From contig CAJOIA010000029.1 in the NCBI GenBank assembly GCA_905234505.1, forward strand, positions 1 through 33,850: 33,850 nt of DNA, read 5' to 3'. The notes beneath the pieces were generated by a model. That model was not told the DNA's origin. It made no database searches and saw nothing but the letters and a program-made list of their open reading frames with translations. Positions 23,903 to 33,396 of the stretch are shown piece by piece (position 1 is the stretch's first letter; each line of letters starts with the position of its first letter). Both the position numbers and the translations under genes were made by a program. This stretch comes from an uncultured Selenomonadaceae bacterium (GTDB lineage: Bacteria; Bacillota; Negativicutes; Selenomonadales; Selenomonadaceae).

Positions 23903-25429
23903 TCAATCGAATTTGTAATAATCGACAGATTTAATTTCAATTGGTGCGTCAACCGGCGCGAAAACAATATCATCAGAAGTTGTACGCGGATAGACGCGCG
24001 TGGACATAGCGTATTCGCCGCCATTAACGAAAAGTTCAATCGAAGAGCGGTCAAGGTAGAAACGCCATTCCATAGTGTCGCAAGGATCAATCTCGAACTC
24101 GCGAACGCCCTTGCCACCTGCGCCGGCAAAGTCGCGGTTGAGCGCAATAACTCTTTCATTGGGCTCATAGCTGAAGATAGTTTTTTCGGGTTGTTCAGAG
24201 TCGCTGCCTTCACCAACGCGCAATTCGATTTTGAAAGCCTGTTTCGGGTCAATTTCAACAATAAGTTCACCGACGCTGCCTTTTACGCCGTCAAGTTTTG
24301 TAGGCTTATCAATTTTAACATTTTGATAGCCGACGTGTTCTTTGCGCAGACCTTTAAGTTCTTCCGGCGGAACTGTAAGAACTTTGCCATCTTCGCGCAT
24401 TTTGAGTTCACGCGGAATAGTGAGCAAAGTTGCCCAGCCGTCAGCTTGTTCTGGGAAAGGACTTTGCCACGCAGCCATCCAAGCGATAATGAAGTAACGT
24501 CCAGTATCCGGATGTTTCATCATTGTGGTTGCGTAGAAGTCGAAGCCATAATCGAAAGTATAAAAATCGCCGTGAGTGAATACGCCTTGATCGTAATCGA
24601 GCGAGCCAACCATATAACCGGCTTGGTGAATATTGTGGAAGAGGCGACCTTGCGGCGGTACATGTTGCGGAGAAATTATCATAACATACTTGTCGCCGAA
24701 ATGCGCAAAGCCTGGACATTCCCACATCGTGCCTTCTGAATAGTCAGGTTTAGAAATGGCAACAACAGATTTATACGTCCAGTTAAAGAAATCGCTGGAT
24801 TCGAACATAACAATTTGCGTGCGAGAACGGTCGCGGATTCTGTTACCTATTACGCAGTAATATTTGCCGTTGTGCTCCCAAATTTTTGGATCTCTGAAGT
24901 CAATGTTTGCGATAATCGGGTGATCGTTTGGAATGTCAATGACAGGGTTTTTCTCGTATTTCGTGAAATGGATACCGTCTTCAGAATAAGCATAGCACTG
25001 ACGTTCGGTAACGTTACCGCCACCTGAGCTTCCGGACGGATTATAAGCGGAAGGGTTGGCGGAAGAATTAACGCCGCCAGGACCATTGAAGCGCTGGCTG
25101 GTGTACATAAGCCAAAGCTTGCCTTCAAATTCTATGCCGCAACCGCTGAAGCAACCGTCCCAGTCGTACCATTCATGACCTTCTGAAAACGCGCCAGGCG
25201 CAATTGCAATGGGTTGATGTGTCCAATGGCAGAAATCTTTACTTGTGGAATGTCCCCAATGCATTGGTCCCCAATCGACTGAAAAGGGATGATGCTGATA
25301 GAAAATGTGATATTCGCCCTTGTACCAGCAGAAACCGTTAGGATCGTTGAGCCAGCCAACTGGCGGAGCAGTGTGATAGAAAGGATACCATTTTGAAGCC
25401 TGTGCAACTTCAGGGGGTGGAAGAGCCAT
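23903..25429 (-). CDS. GH32 beta-fructosidase (sucrose/fructan hydrolase)
   Basis: A 508-residue retaining glycosidase that cleaves beta-fructosides such as sucrose, sucrose-6-phosphate or fructans. The five-blade propeller carries GWLNDPNG (nucleophile Asp29), then IDFRDPK (transition-state Asp) and WECPGF (acid/base Glu). The C-terminal beta-sandwich has FYLDRSSIELFVN. No signal peptide, so it should be cytoplasmic and act on imported sugar. A Ser/Gly/Asn-rich insertion of about 25 residues (around 125-150) sits where the family usually runs straight from LMYTG to QCxAYS. GGAGGTATCAAC precedes the ATG. It is a single-gene unit with no PTS, permease or LacI regulator beside it. Confidence 0.93.
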   Translation of the reverse strand: MALPPPEVAQASKWYPFYHTAPPVGWLNDPNGFCWYKGEYHIFYQHHPFSVDWGPMHWGHSTSKDFCHWTHQPIAIAPGAFSEGHEWYDWDGCFSGCGIEFEGKLWLMYTSQRFNGPGGVNSSANPSAYNPSGSSGGGNVTERQCYAYSEDGIHFTKYEKNPVIDIPNDHPIIANIDFRDPKIWEHNGKYYCVIGNRIRDRSRTQIVMFESSDFFNWTYKSVVAISKPDYSEGTMWECPGFAHFGDKYVMIISPQHVPPQGRLFHNIHQAGYMVGSLDYDQGVFTHGDFYTFDYGFDFYATTMMKHPDTGRYFIIAWMAAWQSPFPEQADGWATLLTIPRELKMREDGKVLTVPPEELKGLRKEHVGYQNVKIDKPTKLDGVKGSVGELIVEIDPKQAFKIELRVGEGSDSEQPEKTIFSYEPNERVIALNRDFAGAGGKGVREFEIDPCDTMEWRFYLDRSSIELFVNGGEYAMSTRVYPRTTSDDIVFAPVDAPIEIKSVDYYKFD

Positions 25430-25467
25430 GTTGATACCTCCAATACTTTTATTAGGAAATTTTAATT

Positions 25468-25496
25468 ATTTTAAGGCGATACCAGAAAAAAATCAA
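25468..25496 (-). promoter_or_regulatory. Promoter of the beta-fructosidase gene
   Basis: On the minus strand TTGATT (25496-25491), a 17-base spacer and TAAAAT (25473-25468), about 40 bases before the ATG. No obvious operator or cre site was seen. Confidence 0.5.
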
Positions 25497-25510
25497 GCAG
25501 GCTTAAGTAT

Positions 25511-25972
25511 TTAATTAAATTTTTTTGGGATTAAATCGTCTCCGTCCTGCCAAATAACTTTCATAATCGCAGGCACGCATTTATCAATGATATCACTGAC
25601 AAGATAAATCATTGTTTCAACTTGCTTATCGGCGACTGTCGCGCTCCCAAAAATTGTAAAATCATACGATGCCAAAACATCGCCGTCTGAATCCAGCGAA
25701 ACCGTTATGAAACGATAATTGCTATTTAGGGTATTTATCACTTCTAAAATTGCCGCGCGTTTGCTGTAGTGCGTATTTCGCGTCAGATAACAACGAATTT
25801 TGCAATCTCCTATGGAATTGACAATAAATTTTACATCAAGCATAGGCAAATATTTTGAAGCCATTGGAACATTAAAAAGCGTTTCTTTTTCACGGTCTTT
25901 CGTGGTAAAATTCCAATTGTTATTTATGAAAACTTGTTTAATGATTTCAACATAATTGAGATTTTCATCCAT
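25511..25972 (-). CDS. YbjN-like protein
   Basis: 153 residues, no signal peptide. The layout is an N-terminal helix, DVKFIVNSIGDCKIRCYL, a Lys/Arg-rich helix (SKRAAILEVINTLNSNYRF) and then VSLDSDGDVLASYDF with a long C-terminal helix. This matches the YbjN / type III chaperone-like fold, in which the LN..NNR(F/W)-type motif precedes a beta hairpin. The family role is poorly defined (sensory transduction, chaperone-like). GAGGAG precedes the ATG. It follows ecfA2 by 71 bases, in the place where ecfT often sits, but is not similar to EcfT. Confidence 0.7.
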   Translation of the reverse strand: MDENLNYVEIIKQVFINNNWNFTTKDREKETLFNVPMASKYLPMLDVKFIVNSIGDCKIRCYLTRNTHYSKRAAILEVINTLNSNYRFITVSLDSDGDVLASYDFTIFGSATVADKQVETMIYLVSDIIDKCVPAIMKVIWQDGDDLIPKKFN

Positions 25973-26043
25973 AACGAATCACTCCTCTTTGGCTATATTC
26001 AATGCGGAGGTGATTATTCCTGCGCGAAAGATTGGAATTTGTT

Positions 26044-26865
26044 TCATAATAACCGCGATAATTCTCGCTCGGCTTCGTCCAAAGTTAAAATTTCTGTGGA
26101 GACGTTCAAACCTGCGCGACGAAGTTCCAACATTAATTGAGTGACAGGCGGCGGCATTAAACCTGCGCGATTTAAAATTTCGGTTTGACTGAAAAGTTTT
26201 CGCGGTGTTCCCTCGAATAAAATTTCCCCCTGCGCCAAAACTATTACGCGATTTGCCAAAGTGGCGATATCTTCCATTGCGTGCGACACAAAAATTATCG
26301 TGACGCCTGCGCGATGGAGTTTTTTTATTTCGGCTAAGAGATTTTTTTTAGCTTTGGGGTCTAAGCCAGCGGTTGGTTCGTCCAAGATTAAATATTTCGG
26401 TTTGAGCGCCAAAATTCCCGCAATGGCTACGCGGCGTTTTTGCCCGCCCGATAATTCAAATGGCGAAGAATTTTTTATATCAGCGTCAAGCCCAACAAGT
26501 TTCATTGCCTCGTCAACTCGCGCCGCAATTTCCGCTTCACTCAAGCCAAAATTTTTCGGTCCAAACGCAATATCTTTTTCAACAGTCTCTTCAAAAAGTT
26601 GGTACTCTGGATATTGAAAGACAATCCCAATTTTACGTCGCGCAGTTTTGCTTTTAATATCTTCGCCGTCGATTTCCACCGCGCCAATTTTCAAATCAAT
26701 AAGCCCAGCAACAATCTGAATGAGCGTCGATTTGCCGCTGCCAGTGTGTCCGGCTACTGCAAGAAAATCTCCCTCTTTAACGTTAAAATTAATTTCGCGC
26801 AGTGCAGTTTTCTCAAAGGGCGTCCCTTGCATATAAGTATAACTGATATTTTTAACTTCAATCAT
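26044..26865 (-). CDS. ecfA2: Energy-coupling factor transporter ATPase EcfA2
   Basis: 273 residues, one of the two ABC ATPases that power an ECF vitamin or metal importer. Walker A is GHTGSGKST, the Q loop FQYPEYQLF, the signature LSGGQKRR, Walker B LILDEPTAGLD and the H switch VSHAMED. The C-terminal extension matches EcfA2 proteins. ATG 26865 follows GGAGC within the degraded upstream gene. EcfA1 lies upstream, separated by a ~500-base glycosyltransferase remnant. No EcfT or S component is visible in the window. Confidence 0.9.
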   Translation of the reverse strand: MIEVKNISYTYMQGTPFEKTALREINFNVKEGDFLAVAGHTGSGKSTLIQIVAGLIDLKIGAVEIDGEDIKSKTARRKIGIVFQYPEYQLFEETVEKDIAFGPKNFGLSEAEIAARVDEAMKLVGLDADIKNSSPFELSGGQKRRVAIAGILALKPKYLILDEPTAGLDPKAKKNLLAEIKKLHRAGVTIIFVSHAMEDIATLANRVIVLAQGEILFEGTPRKLFSQTEILNRAGLMPPPVTQLMLELRRAGLNVSTEILTLDEAERELSRLL

Positions 26866-27403
26866 TTTCTCAAGCTCCGCAAAATTTCAGATTCAGCTAA
26901 TAATCTTTCGACAGATTTTTTCATTGTGCAATTTCTTCACGCAAATTTTCATTCGCTAAATAAAACTCAATTTTTTTTAGCAAATCTTCAACGCCGCTGA
27001 AAGTTGCAAGGTCTGTTTCCAAATTCATAAGCCCATGCGAATTTTGCCCGCCATTCATTAGCTGAAAACTTTTCGTCGCGCAGATTTCAAAAGTTCGTGG
27101 GCTTAAACTGTGATGAATCGTTGTATTGATATTCACGCCCAAAGGCAGATACCGCACAAATTTATTCTTCGCCGCCAAATATTTTAAATCCAAAGACGCC
27201 ACTAAATTTTTGTCGTAAATTTTTTCAGAGGCACGATAACCCAATTTGTAAAGCCGCTTCTGAAAATATGTGCACTTAAGATAAAAAATATTCAATTCGA
27301 CCATTTCAATTTGACAGCCGCCGTGATTTTTTATTTCGTCAAAAATGCTATTGGAAATCGGACGCAGTTGCTCATTTTCGGGCGCTATGATTAAAATTTT
27401 CAT
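26862..27403 (-). pseudogene. Internally deleted, frameshifted CgeB-like glycosyltransferase
   Basis: A 160-codon frame starts at ATG 27403 (GAGG upstream), overlapping the ecfA1 end by 32 bases. The first ~68 residues ([20 protein letters not shown] and on) look like the N-terminus of a CgeB/spore-protein glycosyltransferase. Residues ~88-160 (HHSLSPRTFEICATKSFQLM and ENLREEIAQ) look like its C-terminal domain. The ~200 residues usually between are missing. The frame stops at 26921, but the next frame reads KKSVERLLAESEIL and ends at 26862, overlapping the ecfA2 ATG as ATGA. It was probably once an intact member of this operon; it could also be a short functional derivative. Confidence 0.65.
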
Positions 27404-28193
27404 TGTTAATTGCCTCTGCCAATTCTGCCGCAGTCAAAATTCCCGCCGGTAATTTCAAACGCGCCGCCAATTCTGCTGCAACTGGTACGTCTAAGCCTAA
27501 CCGTTTCATTTCCCGCACATTGGAAAATATTTCGCGCGGCGTCCCGATTTTTAAAATTTTGCCGCTTTCCATTACAACGACTCTATCAGCTTGCGCCGCC
27601 TCTGCCATAAAATGCGTTATTAAAATTATCGTCAAACCTTGCGCGTGCAATTTTTTTATCGTGCTCAAAACTTCGAGGCGTCCTTGCGGATCTAACATTG
27701 CCGTCGGTTCGTCGAATACAATTATTTTCGTGAGCATTGCAACCGCGCCCGCTATTGCTATTCGTTGTTTTTGCCCGCCGCTTAATTTGCTCGGCGAAAA
27801 TTTTTTATAATCTGCCATATTCACAGTATCCAGCGCCAAATCTACGCGCCGCCGAATTTCCGCCGGTTCAATTCCAAGATTTTCAGGACCAAATGCAATA
27901 TCATCTTCGACAATCGCCGCAACTATTTCATTATCCGGATTTTGAAAAACCATACCGACATTTTCACGCACGCGCCATAAATTTTCTTCGTCAGCCGTAT
28001 CAATTCCATTGACAAAAACTTTTCCCGCAGTCGGTTTCAAAAGCGCGTTGAAATGTTTAGCCAACGTCGATTTACCGCTGCCGTTCGTGCCGATAACTGC
28101 AATAAATTCACCGTCGCCAATTTCAAGATTAATATCGTCAAGCGCAACTTTCCCGTTCGCGTAAACGTGCCGCAAATTTTCAACCTTAATCAT
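27372..28193 (-). CDS. ecfA1: Energy-coupling factor transporter ATPase EcfA1
   Basis: 273 residues, the partner of EcfA2. Walker A is GTNGSGKST, the Q loop FQNPDNEIV (the N-P-D-N-Q/E type usual in EcfA1), the signature LSGGQKQR, Walker [13 protein letters not shown] and the H switch LITHFM. The start overlaps the hemA stop by 8 bases (ATGATTAA), so translation is coupled to hemA. A heterodimer with the 26044-26865 product would energise an EcfT plus a substrate-binding S component encoded elsewhere. Confidence 0.9.
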   Translation of the reverse strand: MIKVENLRHVYANGKVALDDINLEIGDGEFIAVIGTNGSGKSTLAKHFNALLKPTAGKVFVNGIDTADEENLWRVRENVGMVFQNPDNEIVAAIVEDDIAFGPENLGIEPAEIRRRVDLALDTVNMADYKKFSPSKLSGGQKQRIAIAGAVAMLTKIIVFDEPTAMLDPQGRLEVLSTIKKLHAQGLTIILITHFMAEAAQADRVVVMESGKILKIGTPREIFSNVREMKRLGLDVPVAAELAARLKLPAGILTAAELAEAINNENFNHSARK

Positions 28194-29433
28194 TGAACAA
28201 CGCCCTCATTGCCGCCGCGTAAAAATTTTCTTCGTTAGTACCGGCAGAAGCATTTAATTTCATCATTGGCAAGCGCAAAAGTTTTCGCACAATCATTCGC
28301 GACATTTGATCCACTGCGCGACGTTCTTCTTCGGTTAAATCTGGCAATTTGTTTGACGCGCGCTTTAATTCGCGCTCACGAATTTTTTCAGCCCGCGCCG
28401 ATAAATCCGCCATTAGCGGCTGGAACTTCAAATATCTAAACCGCTCAAGCATTGCAGTTACGTCCGTTTCTATTATTTTTCGCGCAGATTTAGCTTCTTC
28501 CTGTCGCGCCTTGATGTGCGATTCCACAACGGATTCTAAATCGTCAATGTTGTAAAGCGTCACGCCTTTAATTTTTCCAACTTCGGGGTCAACGTCTCGC
28601 GGCACTGCTATATCAATAAAAAAAATCCCCCGCCCTGCGCGACGAGCCATTAATTGCTGGGTTTGCCAAGATTTAACGACATAATGAGGCGCGCCCGTCG
28701 AAGTTATGATTATGTCAACGTCCACTGCGCTGAGCATCGCATTTTCCCACGAAACCGCTTCGCCGCCAATTTTTTCAGCCATTTCAAGCGCCCGCTCCAA
28801 ATGATGATTAGCTACCAAAATTTTATTGACGCCGTGCGCTTTTAAATGTTGAGCTGTAAGCTGCGCCATTTTGCCCGCGCCGAATATCAATGCAGATTTA
28901 TTTTCAAGTCCATTCAATTTTTCCGCCGCCAATTCGACAGCCGCCGAACTTACCGATACCGAATTATACGCAATTTTAGTTTCAGTGCGAACATTTTTGC
29001 CCGACGCTATCGCCTTGTGAAAAAGCGTGTTCAAAATCGTGTGAGTCGCGCCGATATTTTTTGCCAATGTGTATGCGTCCTTGACTTGCGAAAGAATTTG
29101 CCCTTCGCCCAAAATCAGCGAATCTAAACTTGCCGACACTTCGAATAAATGACGCACGCACGCCTCGCCGCTGTATTCGTACAAATTATTTTCCACAGCG
29201 CCGCCGCCGATTAAATCATTCATAAAAATCTTCAAGCTATTCGCGCAGGCGTCAGCAGTCACCGCGTAGATTTCAGTCCGGTTGCACGTAGACAAAATCA
29301 CCGCCTCATTCAAGCCGTCGTATTCCTCGAGATTTTCAAGCGCGCGCCGAATCGTCTCTTTGCTAAATGAAAATTTTTCGCGAATCTCTATCGGCGCAGT
29401 TTTATAATTTAAGCCCAGCACTTGTAACTGCAT
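28186..29433 (-). CDS. hemA: Glutamyl-tRNA reductase
   Basis: 415 residues, the family's normal length. It reduces glutamyl-tRNA(Glu) to glutamate-1-semialdehyde, the first committed step of C5 tetrapyrrole synthesis. The catalytic Cys50 lies in [25 protein letters not shown], the NADPH-binding [14 protein letters not shown]-like segment (here [14 protein letters not shown]) and [13 protein letters not shown] are all present. The C-terminal dimerisation helix ends at RALFND. GGAGG lies 12 bases before the ATG. The gene overlaps the upstream precorrin-2 dehydrogenase gene by 32 bases. hemC/hemD do not follow; ecfA1 does. Confidence 0.96.
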   Translation of the reverse strand: MQLQVLGLNYKTAPIEIREKFSFSKETIRRALENLEEYDGLNEAVILSTCNRTEIYAVTADACANSLKIFMNDLIGGGAVENNLYEYSGEACVRHLFEVSASLDSLILGEGQILSQVKDAYTLAKNIGATHTILNTLFHKAIASGKNVRTETKIAYNSVSVSSAAVELAAEKLNGLENKSALIFGAGKMAQLTAQHLKAHGVNKILVANHHLERALEMAEKIGGEAVSWENAMLSAVDVDIIITSTGAPHYVVKSWQTQQLMARRAGRGIFFIDIAVPRDVDPEVGKIKGVTLYNIDDLESVVESHIKARQEEAKSARKIIETDVTAMLERFRYLKFQPLMADLSARAEKIRERELKRASNKLPDLTEEERRAVDQMSRMIVRKLLRLPMMKLNASAGTNEENFYAAAMRALFND

Positions 29434-30019
29434 TTTTAATTTTTGCCTCCAAATTTTTTAAGTCGCCGCGTTTTATGATTTGCCAAACTTCCGGCGTCAA
29501 AACTTCGCGCCAAAATTTTATCCGCGCTTGGTGAGTTGGTAGTTGCGGCTGAATTTCTGCGCGATACTTTGAAATGATTTCAACCGCTGCGCCAAAATTA
29601 CTGTCAAACTCATTTTCAAGCATCTTCCGAACAAAACGCGAAAATGCCGGTGAACTGCCGCCCGTACTTATCGCCAATAAAAAATCGCCGCGCCTTATCC
29701 GCGACGGCACAATAAAATCACCGGCAAAATCGTCAACAATATTAACCAAAAAATGTTTAGCGCGTGCGTCCTGCGCGATACGCTGATTCAATTCGTGGTC
29801 ATTCGTCGCCGCAATTAAAATCACGCCGCTGGTAAGCTTATCGGCTGAATAATTTTCGCGAATCAAATTAACGTCAAGCGCCTCAATTTCGGGGCAAATT
29901 TCCGGAGCGAGCGCACCCGCTTCTAAAAGCCCAATAATTTTGTCGTAAGCAATTTTGCCGCCGCCCACAACTACGCATTTTTTGTTTTGAACATTGATAT
30001 TAACCGGATAAAAATTCAT
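29402..30019 (-). CDS. Precorrin-2 dehydrogenase / sirohydrochlorin ferrochelatase (Met8/CysG-N type)
   Basis: 205 residues. The N-terminal NAD-binding motif VVVGGGKIAYDKIIGLLEAG, ILIAATNDHELNQRI and VNIVDDFAGDFIVPSRIRRG are hallmarks of the Met8p/CysG N-terminal domain. FLLAISTGGSSPAFSRFVR is the family's substrate-site block. It oxidises precorrin-2 to sirohydrochlorin and may insert iron to give siroheme; in corrin producers it supplies the early cobalt route. It sits directly before hemA, as is common in Firmicutes. The start is ATG 30019, 3 bases after the secretin stop. Confidence 0.92.
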   Translation of the reverse strand: MNFYPVNINVQNKKCVVVGGGKIAYDKIIGLLEAGALAPEICPEIEALDVNLIRENYSADKLTSGVILIAATNDHELNQRIAQDARAKHFLVNIVDDFAGDFIVPSRIRRGDFLLAISTGGSSPAFSRFVRKMLENEFDSNFGAAVEIISKYRAEIQPQLPTHQARIKFWREVLTPEVWQIIKRGDLKNLEAKIKNAVTSAGLKL

Positions 30020-30022
30020 AGC

Positions 30023-31330
30023 TTAACCTCCCGCCGGTGTACTGTATCTAACATTTTGCGGCACGCCAACGCCCGCGCCATTAATCACGTGAGCCGTAAT
30101 AAAAATCAGCAACTCGGATTCAGATTTATTTTTCTTGTGACTACGAAAGAGCGCGCCCAAAATTGGCAAATCGCCTAGAAATGGAATTTTGCTGATGTTT
30201 TTGCCGTCCTCCGCGCCAATAAGCCCGCCAATTACCATAGGCTCGCCATCTCGCACAGTGACAGTTGTATCAGCCGAGCGCGTATTGAATTGATAAGCCT
30301 TCAAATCTTCAATGTACTGAGGAGTGCTGACTTCAGTGTGAATCGTGGCGGTAATTGTGCCATCTGCATTGACGCGCGGCGTATATTTCAAAATAATTCC
30401 AGCGTCGCGATATTCAAATGAAGTGGTTGTTGTCGAATTTGTAACGGATTCTTTCGGCACGGGTACTGAACTGCCAATATTTATCACAGCCTCTTTGCCC
30501 TGAATTGTTGTGATATTCGGGCGAGAAAGAATTTTAGCTTTGCCGTCGGTCACCAGCGCATTAATCCTCGCGCCATAATAAAATTCAAAAGGATAACCTT
30601 CTGGACCGCGTCCAAACCGAATAATGCCATAACCGGTATCATCGCTGTAATTCCTGGTAATGGAATTATTATTTCGATCGGGATACTGCGGCGCTGTAGA
30701 CCAAAACCAATCAACGCCCAAATTTTTGCTGGCGCTCTTGTCAATCGCTAAAATCTGCGCCTCAACCGAAACTTGCTTAAGCTCTACGTCTAATTGCGCT
30801 AAAAGATTTCGCGCTCGCTCATATTCAGTTTCAGTGCAGAAAAGTATCAGTGAATTATTCTCAGGACTGAATACAAATTTCTCACCAATAATCATTTTGA
30901 TGGCAGCTTTAACAGTTTCTGTCTCGTTATAGTTAATTGGAAGAATATAAGTTTTTCTATCATCAACAGCTTTTGAAACAGGTTTACTGACAATATTATC
31001 AGGCGCGTCAATTTTCGCAGCGTCATTCTTCAATGGTGGAGTTTCAATATCTTTTGTACTCATAATATAAATTGAGCCGTCTCGAACCAGATTTAAACCC
31101 TTTGTTTTAGCGATAATCTCAAGAATTTTTTCCGGCTCAGTTTCATTCAGCGTCATTGAAATTTTACCGTCAACTGAATCGTCGACAGAAATATTCAAAC
31201 CGCCTGCGCGAGCCACCATGATAATTGTTGAGCGCAAATCCGAATTGTGGACGTTCAAAGTCATAGGCGCGGCATAAACATTTGACGCAATAAAAAAAGC
31301 TGCCGCAGTAGCTGACAGCAACTTTCTCAT
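30023..31330 (-). CDS. Secretin-family outer-membrane protein (PilQ/GspD-like)
   Basis: About 435 residues. A signal peptide (MRKLLSATAAAFFIASNVYA) is followed by an STN-like domain (VDGKISMTLNETEPEKILEII). Next comes an N-domain (TYILPINYNETETVKAAI), then the secretin beta-barrel (INALVTDGKAKILSRPNI, then MVIGGLIGAEDGKNISKIPF and LPILGALF). It should form a gated outer-membrane pore for type IV pilus, type II or competence export, so the cell is diderm. It is short for the family, with few N domains. No other pilus or secretion gene is adjacent. ATG 31330 follows GGAGGA; the gene starts 15 bases after GH84. Confidence 0.9.
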   Translation of the reverse strand: MRKLLSATAAAFFIASNVYAAPMTLNVHNSDLRSTIIMVARAGGLNISVDDSVDGKISMTLNETEPEKILEIIAKTKGLNLVRDGSIYIMSTKDIETPPLKNDAAKIDAPDNIVSKPVSKAVDDRKTYILPINYNETETVKAAIKMIIGEKFVFSPENNSLILFCTETEYERARNLLAQLDVELKQVSVEAQILAIDKSASKNLGVDWFWSTAPQYPDRNNNSITRNYSDDTGYGIIRFGRGPEGYPFEFYYGARINALVTDGKAKILSRPNITTIQGKEAVINIGSSVPVPKESVTNSTTTTSFEYRDAGIILKYTPRVNADGTITATIHTEVSTPQYIEDLKAYQFNTRSADTTVTVRDGEPMVIGGLIGAEDGKNISKIPFLGDLPILGALFRSHKKNKSESELLIFITAHVINGAGVGVPQNVRYSTPAGG

Positions 31331-31345
31331 TAATAATTCCTCCAA

Positions 31346-32737
31346 TCAGTTTAGTAGATAAATCGTATCGTCAATAAATTTTAGCGCCGCTTTTTCTGAA
31401 AGTATCGCATTTGGCTCTTCTAGTCTTATTTCTTCGCGCAGAGCTTTTAATTGCGGGGCTAGCGTTTGGCGTGACAATGACTGCAACGCTAATCTGCTGG
31501 CTTGCGCCAATCTTTGAAATTGTTCAAGTTGCGGTTTGCATTCGATTAAAATTTCTGGCGGTAAATTTTTTAGCAACGTCGCCGCCGATTTTTCCATTTC
31601 CGCGATTAAAACTGAAAGCTGATAAGAGTCTAATTTTTTGCCTTCGAGAAAATTTGAGATAACCGCATTAGCCGCCGCTTCAAATTCCGGCGCGTCAGCT
31701 GCTCCAACTTTTGCCCAAGAATTTTCCATATGCCGCGAATGACTTGCAAAAATTTTCATAGCGGGCGCCAGTTTGCCGAATTGAGCAATTAAAGCAGCGT
31801 CCCAAGATTTTTCAGCGTCATAAGTTTCTGGCGAATTGGAATAATCCGCGCCTGTCGCCAAAGCAATTTTCGAAAGTTCATATTGTCCCATTGGATTAAA
31901 AAAAATCGCCTGCACATTTGTAGTTGGCAGTTTTTCAATTGCGCCGAGTGCCAATTTCGAATTTTTATTGCCGCCGGTCGTCAATGCGTAATCGTTCACT
32001 GGATAATTCCACCAAATACCCAAATCTCGCTCGTAAATTTTGCAGGCAGCTTGAAAATCTTCGTTAGTAATACCGTCGCAAACAACGCCGTCGCCCGTGT
32101 ACAGCACAACAATTCGCTTATTCAACGTTTGGGCAAAATCGACAGTGTAATTATTCGCGTTCTGAATCATATCAAGGCGGTAATATTCTGTCGGCACGGT
32201 GATTAGCGGCTCAATGTCATAATGTTTTTCGCGCAGAGCCGCTTGCAATTTGTTCAGAAATTCGGCTTGAAGTTTGCCGTCTTCGTGGTGAACGCCATTT
32301 TCGTCTTTCAAATCGTCAAAGAAAATCGCGAAATTACGCACGCCGATATCATAAACAGAATCTAATTTGCGCAAAATCTTATTGAAATCTTCGTCGCCCT
32401 TTTCGCCGATGTAATTCAAAGTTTGCCCTGGCGAAATTGCAAAAATAAATCGCACGCCATTTTTATTAGCTGTCTCAACTAAATTTTTCAGCTCGGCAAG
32501 CTTGGATTTTGGATAGGAAACGCGCCATTTTTCGCGATGGTAAGGATCATCTTTCGGCGCGTAAATGTAGGCGTTTAAATTATTCAGCCGACAAAAATTC
32601 ATTAAGTCCAGCCGATTTTTATTTGTCCACAATTCGCCATAAAAGCCTTCAATCACGCCGCGCATTGGTATAGGCGTTGCAAAACTCGTTCCTGAAATCA
32701 AAAGCGCAATTAACACTGTCAATAAAAATTTTTTCAT
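31346..32737 (-). CDS. GH84 beta-N-acetylglucosaminidase
   Basis: 463 residues with a signal peptide ([20 protein letters not shown]), so periplasmic or secreted. It begins [13 protein letters not shown], the GH84/O-GlcNAcase hallmark. The catalytic pair is Asp141-Asp142 in [11 protein letters not shown], and [16 protein letters not shown] and WWNYPVND line the active site. It would release terminal GlcNAc from glycans or glycoproteins by substrate-assisted catalysis. The C-terminal ~130 residues are helical. The ATG (AGGAAA upstream) overlaps the stop of the gene before it as ATGA. Confidence 0.92.
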   Translation of the reverse strand: MKKFLLTVLIALLISGTSFATPIPMRGVIEGFYGELWTNKNRLDLMNFCRLNNLNAYIYAPKDDPYHREKWRVSYPKSKLAELKNLVETANKNGVRFIFAISPGQTLNYIGEKGDEDFNKILRKLDSVYDIGVRNFAIFFDDLKDENGVHHEDGKLQAEFLNKLQAALREKHYDIEPLITVPTEYYRLDMIQNANNYTVDFAQTLNKRIVVLYTGDGVVCDGITNEDFQAACKIYERDLGIWWNYPVNDYALTTGGNKNSKLALGAIEKLPTTNVQAIFFNPMGQYELSKIALATGADYSNSPETYDAEKSWDAALIAQFGKLAPAMKIFASHSRHMENSWAKVGAADAPEFEAAANAVISNFLEGKKLDSYQLSVLIAEMEKSAATLLKNLPPEILIECKPQLEQFQRLAQASRLALQSLSRQTLAPQLKALREEIRLEEPNAILSEKAALKFIDDTIYLLN

Positions 32738-33390
32738 TGTTGGCTTTCCTGGTATTGGCGGAAATTTTTCAAAATGCAAATTGGGCGTTTCTCTGAAGCG
32801 TTGCCAAATGGATTATCTAAGAGCAAATCGCTTGCAAGTTGCGCGTTCATTCCTGGAGTTGCTCCGACAATTCGCGAGCGTTTCAAATCGTTAACATCGG
32901 CAATCATAGCGCCAAAACAACCGAGCCGGTCTTTAAGCGCCTGGCAAACTTGATCGGGATTTTCCGGACCATAAACAACGCATTTGTCGAAAGGCGGCAT
33001 TGTACCGGTAACATCGTCAATAAGCGCCGCTTGACGTCCGCCCCATTTATAAAACAGACCGCGTTGCCCAATGACCTTGCCCAAAAATCCGGCGAACAAT
33101 GCAAATGCTACGCGCCATTCGCCTTCTTTGCGCATTAAAGCCTGCATACCGTGCGGCGTTGCCAAAGAGCCATAATCCGGAATAAACCGGCAACAAAAAC
33201 GCGCCAGCAAACTAATCTGCATTTCGTCGGGGCGAACAATATTGCCCTGCGTTATCGCAACAACGCTTTCTGCCACCGTCACAACATCATCTGGTCCAAT
33301 GCGGTTTTTCGTGTACTTTTCAATCGCGTCAACAATATTATCTTTCGGCGTCAAAATGCGCGTCGATACCGGAATTGTTTCTACTGCCAT
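32734..33390 (-). CDS. Coenzyme F420:L-glutamate ligase-like protein
   Basis: 218 residues. [20 protein letters not shown], then [19 protein letters not shown], matches the N-terminal part of CofE/FbiB-type ligases. [21 protein letters not shown] and [12 protein letters not shown] follow the family's metal- and substrate-site order. True CofE adds glutamates to F420-0. Many bacteria without F420 carry this paralog, and no F420 gene is seen here, so the substrate is probably another acid or peptide. AAGGAG ends the preceding gene and serves as its ribosome-binding site; it overlaps GH84 by 4 bases. Confidence 0.75.
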   Translation of the reverse strand: MAVETIPVSTRILTPKDNIVDAIEKYTKNRIGPDDVVTVAESVVAITQGNIVRPDEMQISLLARFCCRFIPDYGSLATPHGMQALMRKEGEWRVAFALFAGFLGKVIGQRGLFYKWGGRQAALIDDVTGTMPPFDKCVVYGPENPDQVCQALKDRLGCFGAMIADVNDLKRSRIVGATPGMNAQLASDLLLDNPFGNASEKRPICILKNFRQYQESQQ

Positions 33391-33396
33391 AAATTT

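Noticed and set aside
24191-24739. 182-codon plus-strand frame inside the GH32 gene
   Set aside because: Antisense to conserved GH32 motifs, low-complexity translation and no start signal.
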